Shown one piece after another: positions 26,114 to 34,960 of a stretch of 64,000 nt of DNA (position 1 is its first letter; each line of letters begins with the position of its first letter). The notes under the pieces are model-generated. The model was not told where the DNA came from and did no database searches. It saw only the letters and a list, made by a program, of their open reading frames with translations. The stretch lies in assembly GCF_001665835.1 (NCBI RefSeq), contig NZ_LZSX01000014.1, forward strand, positions 62,001 to 126,000. The letters are read 5' to 3'. A program made the position numbers and the translations under genes. The DNA comes from Mycobacterium colombiense. GTDB lineage: Bacteria > Actinomycetota > Actinomycetes > Mycobacteriales > Mycobacteriaceae.

Positions 26114-27286
26114 GTGGTGGTGAGCGATGACCAGCGGGTGGGCGGGATCCGCAGCTTCCTGCCGGCCGTGGAGGGCATGCGCGCCTGCGCGGCCATGGGC
26201 GTGGTGGTCACGCACGTCGCGTTCCAGACCGGGCACTCCAGCGGCGCCACCGGCAGGCTGTTCGGCCGCTTCGATCTCGCGGTCGCGGTGTTCTTCACGC
26301 TGTCGGGTTTCCTGCTGTGGCGCGGACATGCCGCGGCGGCAAGGGATCTGGGACCGCGCCCGCGCACCGGCCACTACCTGCGGTCGCGGGTGGTCCGCAT
26401 CATGCCCGCTTATGTGGTGGCCGTCGTCGTGATCCTGACCCTGTTGCCCGACGCCGACCACGCCAGCCTGACGGTGTGGCTGGCCAACCTGACGCTCACC
26501 CAGATTTACGTGCCGCTGACACTGACCGGCGGGCTGACCCAGATGTGGAGCCTGTCCGTCGAGGTCAGCTTCTACCTGGCGCTGCCGATCCTCGCGCTGC
26601 TGGCCCGCCGCCTGCCGGTGCGGGCCCGCGTGCCCGCGATCGCCGCCCTGGGCGCCCTCAGCTGGGCGTGGGGCTGGGTGCCGCTAGGCGGCGAGTCCGG
26701 CATCAACCCGCTGAACTGGCCGCCGGCGTTCTTCTCCTGGTTCGCCGCGGGCATGCTGCTGGCCGAGTGGGTGCACAGCGGGATCGGGTGGCCGGCGCGC
26801 ATCGCTCGCCGGCGAGTGGTGATGGCCGCCGTCGCGGTGGTCGCCTACCTGATCGCGGCGTCCCCGCTGGCCGGTCCCGAGGGCCTGGTGCCCGGCAGCC
26901 CGGCCCAGTTCGCGGTGAAGACCGCGATGGGCTCGCTGGTGGCCTTCGCGCTGGTTGCCCCGCTGGTGCTGGACCGGGTGGACACGCCGCACCGCATCTT
27001 GGGGACCACCGCGATGGTGACCCTGGGGCGCTGGTCCTACGGGCTGTTCGTGTGGCACCTGGCGGCGCTGGCCATGGTGTTCCCGGTGCTCGGGACGTTC
27101 CCGTTCACCGGCCGCATGCCCACGGTGCTGGTGTTGACGTTGGTCTTCGGTTTCGCGATCGCCGCGGTCAGCTATGCGCTGGTCGAGTCGCCGTGCCGAG
27201 AAGCGTTGCGCCGCTGGGAGAAACGCGAGAAGACCGGCGAAACGGCTCAGGCCGTCGACGCCGAGGCTGACGCGATCGCGCCTTAG
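26114..27286 (+). CDS. acyltransferase 3 family integral membrane protein (Rv0228-like)
   Basis: This protein of about 390 aa has around ten membrane helices and typical acyltransferase-3 motifs: FLPAVEGMRACAAMGVVVTH (the conserved Arg and His of the first helix), FFTLSGFLLWRG, and RSRVVRIMPAY. Such enzymes O-acylate carbohydrates or lipids from the membrane. Start choice is among three consecutive GTG codons at 26114, 26117 and 26120; an AGG at 26105-26107 fits the first two. Position matches Rv0228. The 3' end overlaps the convergent YbjN gene by 4 bases. Confidence 0.87.
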   Translation: MVVSDDQRVGGIRSFLPAVEGMRACAAMGVVVTHVAFQTGHSSGATGRLFGRFDLAVAVFFTLSGFLLWRGHAAAARDLGPRPRTGHYLRSRVVRIMPAYVVAVVVILTLLPDADHASLTVWLANLTLTQIYVPLTLTGGLTQMWSLSVEVSFYLALPILALLARRLPVRARVPAIAALGALSWAWGWVPLGGESGINPLNWPPAFFSWFAAGMLLAEWVHSGIGWPARIARRRVVMAAVAVVAYLIAASPLAGPEGLVPGSPAQFAVKTAMGSLVAFALVAPLVLDRVDTPHRILGTTAMVTLGRWSYGLFVWHLAALAMVFPVLGTFPFTGRMPTVLVLTLVFGFAIAAVSYALVESPCREALRRWEKREKTGETAQAVDAEADAIAP

Positions 27287-27759
27287 CCGGTGCGGTCCAT
27301 CCACTCTTCCAGCGCGTCCGCGGACGGCAGGCAGACGGTCCGCTCGATCTTGGAGAACAGGTCTCCGCCGTACTCGACCGCCGATTTGATCAGGCTGCCC
27401 AGCGCCTCGATGTGGATGCCCTCGCTGAGTAGGTAGGCGTTCTCACCGACGACGCTGACATGGCTTGGTCGGGCGGTTTCGCGCACGAACGCCTTAGGCC
27501 AATGGGTGTCGCGATTCCAGTCGTTCACCAGTTCCATCAGGCGTGGGCGTTCGCCGGCCGGGTAGTAGACGGCCGGGCTGATGGAGATCTCCAGCAGGTC
27601 GCGCCGTAGCCCGTCGACCCGCACGGTGAGGTGCAGCTTGCCGCGCTCGTAGTTGGACAGCACCAGGAATTCCTCGCCGTCGTCGCTGCGGAAGAACCGC
27701 AGCTGTCGCGATTGCAGGCAACGTTCGATCAGCTCGGTACTCAACGGCTCGATCTGCAT
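27283..27759 (-). CDS. YbjN domain-containing protein
   Basis: This 158-aa cytoplasmic protein fits the YbjN / type III secretion-chaperone-like fold: an N-terminal helix pair, then strands FFRSDDGEEFLVLSNY, LHLTVRVDG and LEISISPAVYYP, then a helical C-terminus. The ATG at 27759 follows AAAGAGGGG closely; a GTG at 27777 would add six residues without a ribosome site. In M. tuberculosis this interval instead holds Rv0229c, so this is a local difference. The function of YbjN proteins is poorly known. Confidence 0.78.
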   Translation of the reverse strand: MQIEPLSTELIERCLQSRQLRFFRSDDGEEFLVLSNYERGKLHLTVRVDGLRRDLLEISISPAVYYPAGERPRLMELVNDWNRDTHWPKAFVRETARPSHVSVVGENAYLLSEGIHIEALGSLIKSAVEYGGDLFSKIERTVCLPSADALEEWMDRTG

Positions 27760-27847
27760 GGCCCCTCTTTCGGTCACCGGTCATCGACCGGCCCATATTG
27801 GGGTCGCGTCCTTGGAGGATCCTTGGCGGGCTGCGACGGCCCGCGGG

Positions 27848-29320
27848 TCAGCCGGCTTCCGCGGTCGCCAGGCGCTCCATGATCTGGGCGCGGACCGCCG
27901 AGCGGCGGGCCTTGCCGGCGTCGTCGCGCAGCGGGGTGTCGACGAACTCCACGGTGTGCGGCACCTTGTATCCCGCCACGTGGTCGCGCAGAAACGCTTG
28001 CACGCCAACCGAATCCAGCACCGAACCGTCGATCGGGTGCACGAGGGCGTAGGGCACCTGACCCAGATCCTCGTGCGGGACGCCGACGACCAGACAGGAC
28101 AACACGTCGGGGTGCGCCGAGAGCGCGTTCTCGATCTCGGCGGGGTAGACGTTGCGGCCGCCGACGGTGAACATGTCGACCCGCCGGTCCGAGAGGTAGA
28201 GGAACCCGTCGGCGTCGAAAAAACCGAGATCGCCCAGCGAGTCCCAGCCGTCGCGGCTCTTCGCGGTGGCGCCGACGTAGCGGTAGGTGGGCGCGCTGTC
28301 CGGGCCGGGCCGCAGGTAGATCTCGCCGACCACGCCGGGCGGGCAGGGGTTGCCGTCGTCGTCGAGCACCTTCATCTCCCCGGCGACCACCACGCCGACC
28401 GACCCCCGGTGCGTCAGCCACTGGTCCCCGGAGATGAACGTCAGCGCCTGTAATTCGGTGCCGCCGTAGAGTTCCCAGACTTTCTCGGGGCCGAGCAGGT
28501 CGATCCAGGCCTGCTTGACGGCGGGCGGACACGGCGCCCCCATGTGCCAGAACCGCCGAACCGACGAGAGGTCGTAGGAGCCCGGGTCTGCGTGGTAGAC
28601 CGGCAACACCCGCTGCATGATCGTCGGCACTGTCGTCAGGAACTGGACGCGATGGTCGGCGATCAGCCGGAGAAAGCGCTCGGGGTCGAACCGGCTCATC
28701 AGCACCAGGTGGTGACGCATCAGCAAGGCGATCGTCGCCGTCGTGAAGCCGGTGTTGTGGGAGAGCGGAATCGGCACCAAGGTGGTGTCGCCCTCCTGGG
28801 CGCCCAGTGGATAACCGATCGCCGACGGTATCCGGCTGTCGCCGCCGGAGTCGATCAGCTTGGGCCTGCCGGTGCTGCCGCCGGATCCCATTGCCTTCCA
28901 CACCGGTGATACCGCCTCCGGCAGCGTGCCGTCCGAAAGACCTGGGTCGGGCGTGAAACACATTGGCACACTGGGAAGTTCAGGATGCTCCCGACCCACC
29001 AACAGGGCGGGTGGCCGCAGGCCCAGCAAGCCCTGCAGCTCGGCGTCCGGCAACCGTGCGGACAACGGCTGCGGCACCGCACCCAGCTTCCAGCACGCCA
29101 CCGCGGCCTGGATCCACTCGACCGAGTTGGGCAGCACCATGGTCACGTAGTCGCCGACACCCACGCCGCGCTCGGCGTAGGCGCGGGCCAGCCGGTTCGT
29201 CGAGCGGTCGAGTTGGGCGCGGGTGAGGGTAATGCCGTCGCAGGTGACCGCCGGCTCGTCGGGGGCGAGTTCGGCCAGCGCCGAAATCTGCGTGCCGATC
29301 GGCGGGATCGGCTCACTCAT
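27848..29320 (-). CDS. AMP-dependent acid-CoA ligase
   Basis: This 490-aa adenylate-forming ligase has a modified P-loop (GSGGSTGRPKLID), the A5 motif ELYGGTE, and the C-terminal hinge LYLSDRRVDMFTVGGRNVYP. The final lysine motif is DDAGKARRSA. The overall look is closer to bile-acid or steroid-acid CoA ligases than to long-chain FadD, so a ring-bearing or branched acid is possible (inference). It overlaps the upstream php gene by 8 bases, forming a two-gene operon; a lactonase plus an acid-CoA ligase could open a lactone and activate the resulting hydroxy acid. Confidence 0.85.
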   Translation of the reverse strand: MSEPIPPIGTQISALAELAPDEPAVTCDGITLTRAQLDRSTNRLARAYAERGVGVGDYVTMVLPNSVEWIQAAVACWKLGAVPQPLSARLPDAELQGLLGLRPPALLVGREHPELPSVPMCFTPDPGLSDGTLPEAVSPVWKAMGSGGSTGRPKLIDSGGDSRIPSAIGYPLGAQEGDTTLVPIPLSHNTGFTTATIALLMRHHLVLMSRFDPERFLRLIADHRVQFLTTVPTIMQRVLPVYHADPGSYDLSSVRRFWHMGAPCPPAVKQAWIDLLGPEKVWELYGGTELQALTFISGDQWLTHRGSVGVVVAGEMKVLDDDGNPCPPGVVGEIYLRPGPDSAPTYRYVGATAKSRDGWDSLGDLGFFDADGFLYLSDRRVDMFTVGGRNVYPAEIENALSAHPDVLSCLVVGVPHEDLGQVPYALVHPIDGSVLDSVGVQAFLRDHVAGYKVPHTVEFVDTPLRDDAGKARRSAVRAQIMERLATAEAG

Positions 29321-30293
29321 ACGCGCCCTGTCGCTCGAAGATGCGGCGCGGGTTGTCCACCAGCATGGTGTGCAGCTGTTCGTCGGTCACGCCGCGTTCC
29401 TTGAGCGCCGGGATCACGTCGTTGTGGATGTGCAGGTAGTGCCAGTTCGGCATCACCTGCGACACCAGCTCGTCGGGCAGCGCGTCGAAGTAACAGTTGG
29501 CGTCGTGCGAGAGCACCATCTTGTCGGCGTGCCCGCGCTCGCACATCTGCGCCACGATGTTCACCCGGTCCTCGAAGGGCAGGAACGCGTCGATGCCGAA
29601 GCGGTCCATCCCGAGGTAGGAGCCGGCGGCGATGAGCTCCTCGAGGTAGCCGATGTCGGTGCTGTCGCCCGAATGCCCGATGATCACCCGGCTCAGGTCG
29701 ACGCCCTCCTGCTCGAAAATCTTTTGCTGTTCGAGGCCGCGCCGCAGCCCCGCGTGGGTGTGCGTGGAGATCGGCACCCCGGTGCGCTTGTGCGCCTGGG
29801 CCACCGCGCGCAGCACCCGCTCGACGCCGGGGGTGACGCCCGGTGTGTCGGTCGCGCATTTGAGGATCCCGGCCTTGATGCCGGTGTCGGCGATGCCCTG
29901 CTCGATGTCGCGGACGAACATGTCGGTCATGATCTCCGGGCCGCCGAGCTCGCCGCCCGGGCCGAGGTAGTGGAAGTACATCGGCACGTCGTTGTAGGTG
30001 TAAAGCCCAGTCGCCACAACGATATTCAACTCGGTCTCGGCAGCGACCCGGGCGATCCGCGGGATGTAGCGGCCCAGGCCGATCACGGTGAGGTCGACGA
30101 TGGTGTCCACGCCGCGGGCCTTCAGTTCGTTGAGCCGGGCGATGGCATCGGCCACCCGTTTCTCTTCGTCGCCCCAGGCTTCCGGATAGTTCTGGGCGAT
30201 CTCGGTGGTCATGATGAACACGTGCTCGTGCATGAGCGTCACGCCGAGATCGGCGGTATCGATGGGGCCGCGCGCGGTATTGAGTTCTGACAC
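29313..30293 (-). CDS. php: phosphotriesterase-like lactonase Php (Rv0230c-like)
   Basis: This 326-aa TIM-barrel metalloenzyme hydrolyses lactones, with minor phosphotriesterase activity in the family. All binuclear-metal ligands are visible: H22 and H24 (MHEH), the carboxylated Lys in AGILKCATD, His in STHTHAG and in IIGHSGDS, and Asp in LSHDANCY. Length equals that of the M. tuberculosis lactonase. It is divergent from fadE4 with 124 bases between, and upstream of the acid-CoA ligase in the same transcript. Acyl-homoserine lactones are a known substrate class, but the natural one here is unknown. Confidence 0.93.
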   Translation of the reverse strand: MSELNTARGPIDTADLGVTLMHEHVFIMTTEIAQNYPEAWGDEEKRVADAIARLNELKARGVDTIVDLTVIGLGRYIPRIARVAAETELNIVVATGLYTYNDVPMYFHYLGPGGELGGPEIMTDMFVRDIEQGIADTGIKAGILKCATDTPGVTPGVERVLRAVAQAHKRTGVPISTHTHAGLRRGLEQQKIFEQEGVDLSRVIIGHSGDSTDIGYLEELIAAGSYLGMDRFGIDAFLPFEDRVNIVAQMCERGHADKMVLSHDANCYFDALPDELVSQVMPNWHYLHIHNDVIPALKERGVTDEQLHTMLVDNPRRIFERQGAYE

Positions 30294-30417
30294 GTGACTG
30301 ATGCTAGGGCGACGGGCACCTGACCAACAGGGTCGTTTTGTTCCGGTCGCCCCGACGGCCGCGCTATTGCAGTACCGTCACCCTCGTCTTCGTCGAGAAC
30401 CCGCTGGGAGTCACGTC

Positions 30418-32115
30418 ATGTTGCTCAATCCCAACCACTTGCAACGCCAGTACCCAGACCGCCGCTCGGGGGAAATCATGGCCTCGACGGTCGACTTCTT
30501 CGAGTCCCGGGGCAAGGCTCGGCTGAAGGCCGACGACCACGAACGGGTGTGGTATTCGGAGTTTTTGGACCACATCGGCCGGGAGCGCATCTTCGCCTCG
30601 TTGCTGACACCGAGCGCCTACGGCGCCGACGATTGCCGCTGGGACACCTACCGGATCAGTGCGTTCGCGGAGATCGTCGGCTTCTACGGGCTGAACTACT
30701 GGTATCCCTTCCAGGTCACCGCCCTGGGCCTGGGCCCGATCTGGATGAGCGCCAACGAGGACGCCAAGCGCAAGGCCGCCGCGCTGCTCGAGGCCGGCGA
30801 GGTGTTCGCCTTCGGCCTGTCGGAGCAGACGCACGGCGCGGACGTCTACCAGACCGACATGAACCTGACGCCGAACGACGGGGGCTGGACCGCCACCGGG
30901 GAGAAGTACTACATCGGCAACGCCAACGTCGCCCGGATGGTCTCCACCTTCGGCAAGTTCGACGGCACCGACGAATACGTGTTCTTCGCCGCCGACTCGC
31001 AGCATGAGCGCTACCACCTGATCAAGAACGTGGTGAACTCGCAGAACTTCGTCGCCAACTACGCGCTGCGCGACTACCCGGTCACCGAGGCCGACATCCT
31101 GCACCGCGGCCCCGAGGCCTTCCACGCCGCGCTCAACACCGTCAACGTCTGCAAATACAACCTGGGCTGGGGTGCGGTCGGCATGTGTACCCACGCGATG
31201 TACGAGGCGGTCACCCACGCGTCCAACCGCATCCTGTACGGGACCGTCGTCACCGACTTCACCCACGTGCGGCGGCTGCTCACCGACGCCTACGCGCGGT
31301 TGGTCGCGATGCGGCTGGTCGCCACCCGGGCGTGCGACTACATGCGCAGCGCGTCGGCCGAGGACCGCCGCTACCTGCTGTACAGCCCGCTCACCAAGGC
31401 GAAGATCACCAGCGAAGGCGAACGCGTCATCACCGCGCTGTGGGACGTCATCGCCGCCAAGGGCGTGGAGAAGGACACCATCTTCGAGGCGATGACCCGC
31501 GAAATCGGCCTGCTGCCAAGGCTGGAGGGCACCGTCCACATCAACATCGGGCTGCTGGGCAAGTTCATGCCCAACTTCCTGTTCGCGCCCAACAGCGCCC
31601 TGCCGTTGATCGGCCGCCGCGACGACGCGGCCGACGACATCTTCCTGTTCGCACAGGGGCCGACCGGCGGCCTGGGCAAGGTGCGCTTCGGAGACTGGCG
31701 CGCGCCGTTCGACAGCTTCGGGCACCTGGCCAACGTCGCCCTGCTGCGCTCGCAGATCGACGTGCTCGCCGACATGCTGGCCGGCGCCACCCCGGATGCC
31801 GCGCAGCAGAAGGACATCGACTTCGCCTTCGCCGTCGGGCAGTTGTTCGCCACCGTGCCCTACGCCCAACTCATCCTGGAGGAGGCCGGGCTCTCGGGCG
31901 TCGACGAGGGATTGCTCGACGAGATCTTCGCCGTGCTGGTCCGCGACTTCAACGCCTACGCCGTGGAGCTGTCCGACAAGCCGGCGACGGCGGACGAACA
32001 GGCCCGCTTCGCGCTGCGGATGATCCGCCGGCCCGCCCACGATCCCGCGCGCTATGACCAGATTTGGAAGGACCAAGTGCTGCCGCTCAGCGGCGCCTAT
32101 CAGATGCGGCCGTAG
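30418..32115 (+). CDS. fadE4: acyl-CoA dehydrogenase FadE4
   Basis: This 565-aa flavoprotein introduces the alpha-beta double bond in acyl-CoA. The family segment FAFGLSEQTHGADVYQTDM (flavin loop) and ATGEKYYIGNAN are clear, followed by a helical C-terminal domain. The ATG at 30418 gives MLLNPNHLQRQYPDR, as in Rv0231; the frame is open to 30301 but those residues are not family-like. It is longer than standard acyl-CoA dehydrogenases (about 390 aa), as is usual for this subgroup. It is divergent from php. Confidence 0.9.
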   Translation: MLLNPNHLQRQYPDRRSGEIMASTVDFFESRGKARLKADDHERVWYSEFLDHIGRERIFASLLTPSAYGADDCRWDTYRISAFAEIVGFYGLNYWYPFQVTALGLGPIWMSANEDAKRKAAALLEAGEVFAFGLSEQTHGADVYQTDMNLTPNDGGWTATGEKYYIGNANVARMVSTFGKFDGTDEYVFFAADSQHERYHLIKNVVNSQNFVANYALRDYPVTEADILHRGPEAFHAALNTVNVCKYNLGWGAVGMCTHAMYEAVTHASNRILYGTVVTDFTHVRRLLTDAYARLVAMRLVATRACDYMRSASAEDRRYLLYSPLTKAKITSEGERVITALWDVIAAKGVEKDTIFEAMTREIGLLPRLEGTVHINIGLLGKFMPNFLFAPNSALPLIGRRDDAADDIFLFAQGPTGGLGKVRFGDWRAPFDSFGHLANVALLRSQIDVLADMLAGATPDAAQQKDIDFAFAVGQLFATVPYAQLILEEAGLSGVDEGLLDEIFAVLVRDFNAYAVELSDKPATADEQARFALRMIRRPAHDPARYDQIWKDQVLPLSGAYQMRP

Positions 32116-32140
32116 CCGGGCAGTCGGTCAGCGTGGACCG

Positions 32141-33337
32141 CTATTTGGCAGCGGCCGATAACGCATCCATAAGTGCGTCGACGTTGAGCTGGGGTTGGAT
32201 TCCGGCGGTTCCCGCCAGGCCCGGCGCGCTGCCTACGACGCCTGCCGCGGGTGCCGCGCCCAACGCGCTAGACGAGCTGGCGACGACGGGGGCGGCGGGG
32301 GTGATAGTGGGGCCGGTGATGATGGCGCCGCTGTTGATGGCGGTGACGAGGCCGGTGTTGGCGTTGATGGTGACCTCGGCCCCGCCGGCGCCGCCGGTGA
32401 TGGCGCCGCTTGGGATGGTGAACGCGCCACCGGTTCCTGAGAAGGGAGCGTTCACGGTAAGGGTGCCGCTCTGGACCGTGACGCCAGTGAAGTAGGCGCT
32501 GTACCCAGCTAGGGCGCCGCCGAGTTGTCCGTTGGGCAACAACCATGTGACGTTGGTGTCGGCTGTGTACCCGGCACCAAAACTGGCGGTGACGGGGTTG
32601 CCGGGGGTGACGGTGAAGGTCACGCCGACGTCGATAGTGGCGCCGCCGGGTGCGATGTTGGCGCTGCTGCCTTGGGGCAGGGGCGGGTCGACGAGATTGG
32701 CCTGCTGGGTGGTGAGGCTTTGGGTCATCTGCGTCAGGGATTGGGTGCGGGCGCTGGTGGTGTCGGCGGCGGTTTGGGCCACCGAGCGCGCTTGGGCGTC
32801 CTGGCCTGACTGGTTGGTGGTCTGCGGCGGTCCGTCAAACGGGGTCATGGTGCTCGCGGTCGCCGAATCGGCGGCGTAGGCGTACATGGCGGCGGCGTCT
32901 TGGGCCCACATCTGCATGTACTGGGCTTCGGTGGCGGCGATCGCTGGGCCGTTCTGCCCGAAGAAATTGGTGGCGATCAACGCCAGCAGCTGTGCTCGGT
33001 TGGCCGCGATCACCGGCGGTGGCACCGTCATCATGAAAGCCGCCTCGTAGGCTGCGGCCGCCGCGTAGGCCTGGGCGCCGGTCTGCCCGGCCTGGGCCGC
33101 CGCCTCCTGCAACCACGCCACGTACGGTGCGGCCGCGCCGGACATCGCGATCGACGACGGCCCGAACCAGGTCAGTCCGGTCAGGCCGGAGATTTGCGAG
33201 GAGTAGCCCGCGGCAGCGGATTCCAGCTCCGCGGCCACCTCATCCCAGGCCGCTGCGGAGGCCAGCAGCGGCCCCGATCCCGGGCCGGCATACATCAACC
33301 CCGAGTTGACCTCTGGGGGCAGCACCCCGAAATCCAT
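32141..33337 (-). CDS. PPE family protein, tandem paralogue A
   Basis: This 398-aa protein has the PPE N-terminal domain: [20 protein letters not shown] with the PPE residues at 7-9 and a WFGP turn at 57-60. The first 221 residues differ from the neighbouring paralogue by one residue (T56 here, A there). Residues about 222-305 are unrelated between the two, and the last about 90 are again nearly identical. No PE partner gene is adjacent. PPE proteins leave through type VII secretion; no SVP or PPW signature is seen, so the subgroup is unclear. The variable middle suggests an exposed, exchangeable module. Confidence 0.93.
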   Translation of the reverse strand: MDFGVLPPEVNSGLMYAGPGSGPLLASAAAWDEVAAELESAAAGYSSQISGLTGLTWFGPSSIAMSGAAAPYVAWLQEAAAQAGQTGAQAYAAAAAYEAAFMMTVPPPVIAANRAQLLALIATNFFGQNGPAIAATEAQYMQMWAQDAAAMYAYAADSATASTMTPFDGPPQTTNQSGQDAQARSVAQTAADTTSARTQSLTQMTQSLTTQQANLVDPPLPQGSSANIAPGGATIDVGVTFTVTPGNPVTASFGAGYTADTNVTWLLPNGQLGGALAGYSAYFTGVTVQSGTLTVNAPFSGTGGAFTIPSGAITGGAGGAEVTINANTGLVTAINSGAIITGPTITPAAPVVASSSSALGAAPAAGVVGSAPGLAGTAGIQPQLNVDALMDALSAAAK

Positions 33338-33420
33338 TGCGATTTGCTTTCGTCACGACAGGCAGCCAGCGTGTTCGCCGACCATCGTGTGCCGAAACGA
33401 CGACGGTCTAATCCGGGACC

Positions 33421-33463
33421 GACTACTGCATTTTTGTAGGCGTCAGCCACGGACTACTGCATT
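33421..33463 (-). promoter_or_regulatory. paired 12-bp direct repeats upstream of PPE paralogue A
   Basis: GACTACTGCATT occurs at 33421-33432 and 33452-33463, 31 bases apart, 84-126 bases upstream of the start. The spacing of about three helical turns puts both on one DNA face, as for an activator. Read on the gene's strand the motif is AATGCAGTAGTC. Confidence 0.65.
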
Positions 33464-33602
33464 GCACCGTTCGGGCGGAGATGCGGCGTCGCGATCACCA
33501 CGGGACCGACACGCTGCGACGCGCGATCTCGGCGGACCTGTCGACCGTGATGCCGTCATTGACGGTCAGCGTGAAACCCGGCGGCGCTGGGCAGCGGGAC
33601 TG

Positions 33603-34808
33603 CTATTCGCCGGCGGCTGAGAGTGCGTCCATGAGTGCGTCGACGTTGAGCTGGGGTTGGATTGCGGCGGTTCCCGCCAGCCCCGGTGCGCTGCCGACGA
33701 CGCCCGCTGCGGGCGCCGCGCCCAAAGCGCCGGACGAGCTGGAGACGACGGGGGCGACGGGGGTGATAGTGGGGCCGGTGATGATGGCGCCGCTGTTGAT
33801 GGCGGTGACGAGGCCGGTGTTGGTGTTGATGGTGACCTCGGCCCCGCCGGCGCCGCCGGTGATGGCGCCGCTCGGGATATTGAGGCCGACGACGCCGATA
33901 GGGTTTCCGGTGAGTTGGAATGTGCCGCTTGTGAAGCTGCCGAACGCGATAGTGGAGTAGCTAGATCCAGCAGGAATGATTTTGTCGGGGGAGATGCCGT
34001 CCGCGAACGCAAAGGTGGTCTGGGTGACGGCGTGAATGGTGACCTGTCCGAGACCGCCGTTGATTGGGTAGCCGTTGCCGGCCGTAACGGTCACGCCGAC
34101 GTCGATAGTGGCGCCACCGGGTGCGATGTTGGTGGTGCTGCCGGCGGGCAGGGGCGGGTCGACGAGGTTGGCCTGCTGCGTGGTGAGGCTTTGGGTCATC
34201 TGCGTCAGGGATTGGGTGCGGGCGCTGGTGGTGTCGGCGGCGGTTTGGGCCACCGAGCGCGCTTGGGCGTCCTGGCCTGACTGGTTGGTGGTCTGCGGCG
34301 GTCCGTCAAACGGGGTCATGGTGCTCGCGGTCGCCGAATCGGCGGCGTAGGCGTACATGGCGGCGGCGTCTTGGGCCCACATCTGCATGTACTGGGCTTC
34401 GGTGGCGGCGATCGCTGGGCCGTTCTGCCCGAAGAAATTGGTGGCGATCAACGCCAGCAGCTGTGCTCGGTTGGCCGCGATCACCGGCGGTGGCACCGTC
34501 ATCATGAAAGCCGCCTCGTAGGCCGCGGCCGCCGCGTAGGCCTGGGCGCCGGTCTGCCCGGCCTGGGCCGCCGCCTCCTGCAACCACGCCACGTACGGTG
34601 CGGCCGCGCCGGACATCGCGATCGACGACGGCCCGAACCAGGCCAGTCCGGTCAGGCCGGAGATTTGCGAGGAGTAGCCCGCGGCAGCGGATTCCAGCTC
34701 CGCGGCCACCTCATCCCAGGCCGCCGCGGAGGCCAGCAGCGGCCCCGATCCCGGGCCGGCATACATCAACCCCGAGTTGACCTCTGGGGGCAGCACCCCG
34801 AAATCCAT
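33603..34808 (-). CDS. PPE family protein, tandem paralogue B
   Basis: This 401-aa protein is a near-copy of the downstream paralogue at both ends, with its own middle segment (about residues 222-310, including [20 protein letters not shown]). The middle is Thr/Ser/Gly-rich with alternating strands, consistent with a beta-structured surface domain; both paralogues have this character despite different sequence. The conserved C-terminus [18 protein letters not shown] is shared. The gene sits between the other PPE gene and the LuxR-type regulator gene, 152 bases from the latter's stop, with paired repeats in the gap. Confidence 0.93.
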   Translation of the reverse strand: MDFGVLPPEVNSGLMYAGPGSGPLLASAAAWDEVAAELESAAAGYSSQISGLTGLAWFGPSSIAMSGAAAPYVAWLQEAAAQAGQTGAQAYAAAAAYEAAFMMTVPPPVIAANRAQLLALIATNFFGQNGPAIAATEAQYMQMWAQDAAAMYAYAADSATASTMTPFDGPPQTTNQSGQDAQARSVAQTAADTTSARTQSLTQMTQSLTTQQANLVDPPLPAGSTTNIAPGGATIDVGVTVTAGNGYPINGGLGQVTIHAVTQTTFAFADGISPDKIIPAGSSYSTIAFGSFTSGTFQLTGNPIGVVGLNIPSGAITGGAGGAEVTINTNTGLVTAINSGAIITGPTITPVAPVVSSSSGALGAAPAAGVVGSAPGLAGTAAIQPQLNVDALMDALSAAGE

Positions 34809-34892
34809 GGCATCTTGCTTTCGTCACGACAGGCAGCCAGCGTGTTTCGCCGACCATCGTGTGCCGAAGCGACGACGGTTCAAACCGGGAGG

Positions 34893-34936
34893 GACTACTG
34901 CATTTTTCGCGCGCATCGGCGAGGGACTACTGCATT
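34893..34936 (-). promoter_or_regulatory. paired 12-bp direct repeats upstream of PPE paralogue B
   Basis: GACTACTGCATT occurs at 34893-34904 and 34925-34936, 32 bases apart, at nearly the same distance from the start as in the other paralogue. The gap sequence between the copies has diverged while the 12-mers are intact, which argues for selection on them. Confidence 0.65.
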
Positions 34937-34960
34937 CACCGATCGGGCCGAGATGCGGCG

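Larger units (their letters stand above)
32141..34940. repeat. tandem duplication covering PPE genes and their upstream regions
   Basis: Two units of about 1.46 kb repeat head to tail. Offset is 1462 bases at the 3' ends and 1471 at the 5' ends. Identity extends upstream of both start codons through the paired GACTACTGCATT repeats to AGATGCGGCGTC, which in the right-hand copy contains the LuxR gene stop. The middle of each PPE gene breaks the identity. Confidence 0.85.

Noticed and set aside
30364..32076. A 570-codon minus-strand open frame opposite fadE4
   Set aside because: Same reasoning: FadE4 is certain, and the other frame is a compositional shadow.
32141..34940. Assembly artefact as the cause of the PPE tandem copy
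   Set aside because: The middles, the start-codon-proximal bases and the spacing between repeats differ, so these are two real loci rather than one counted twice.
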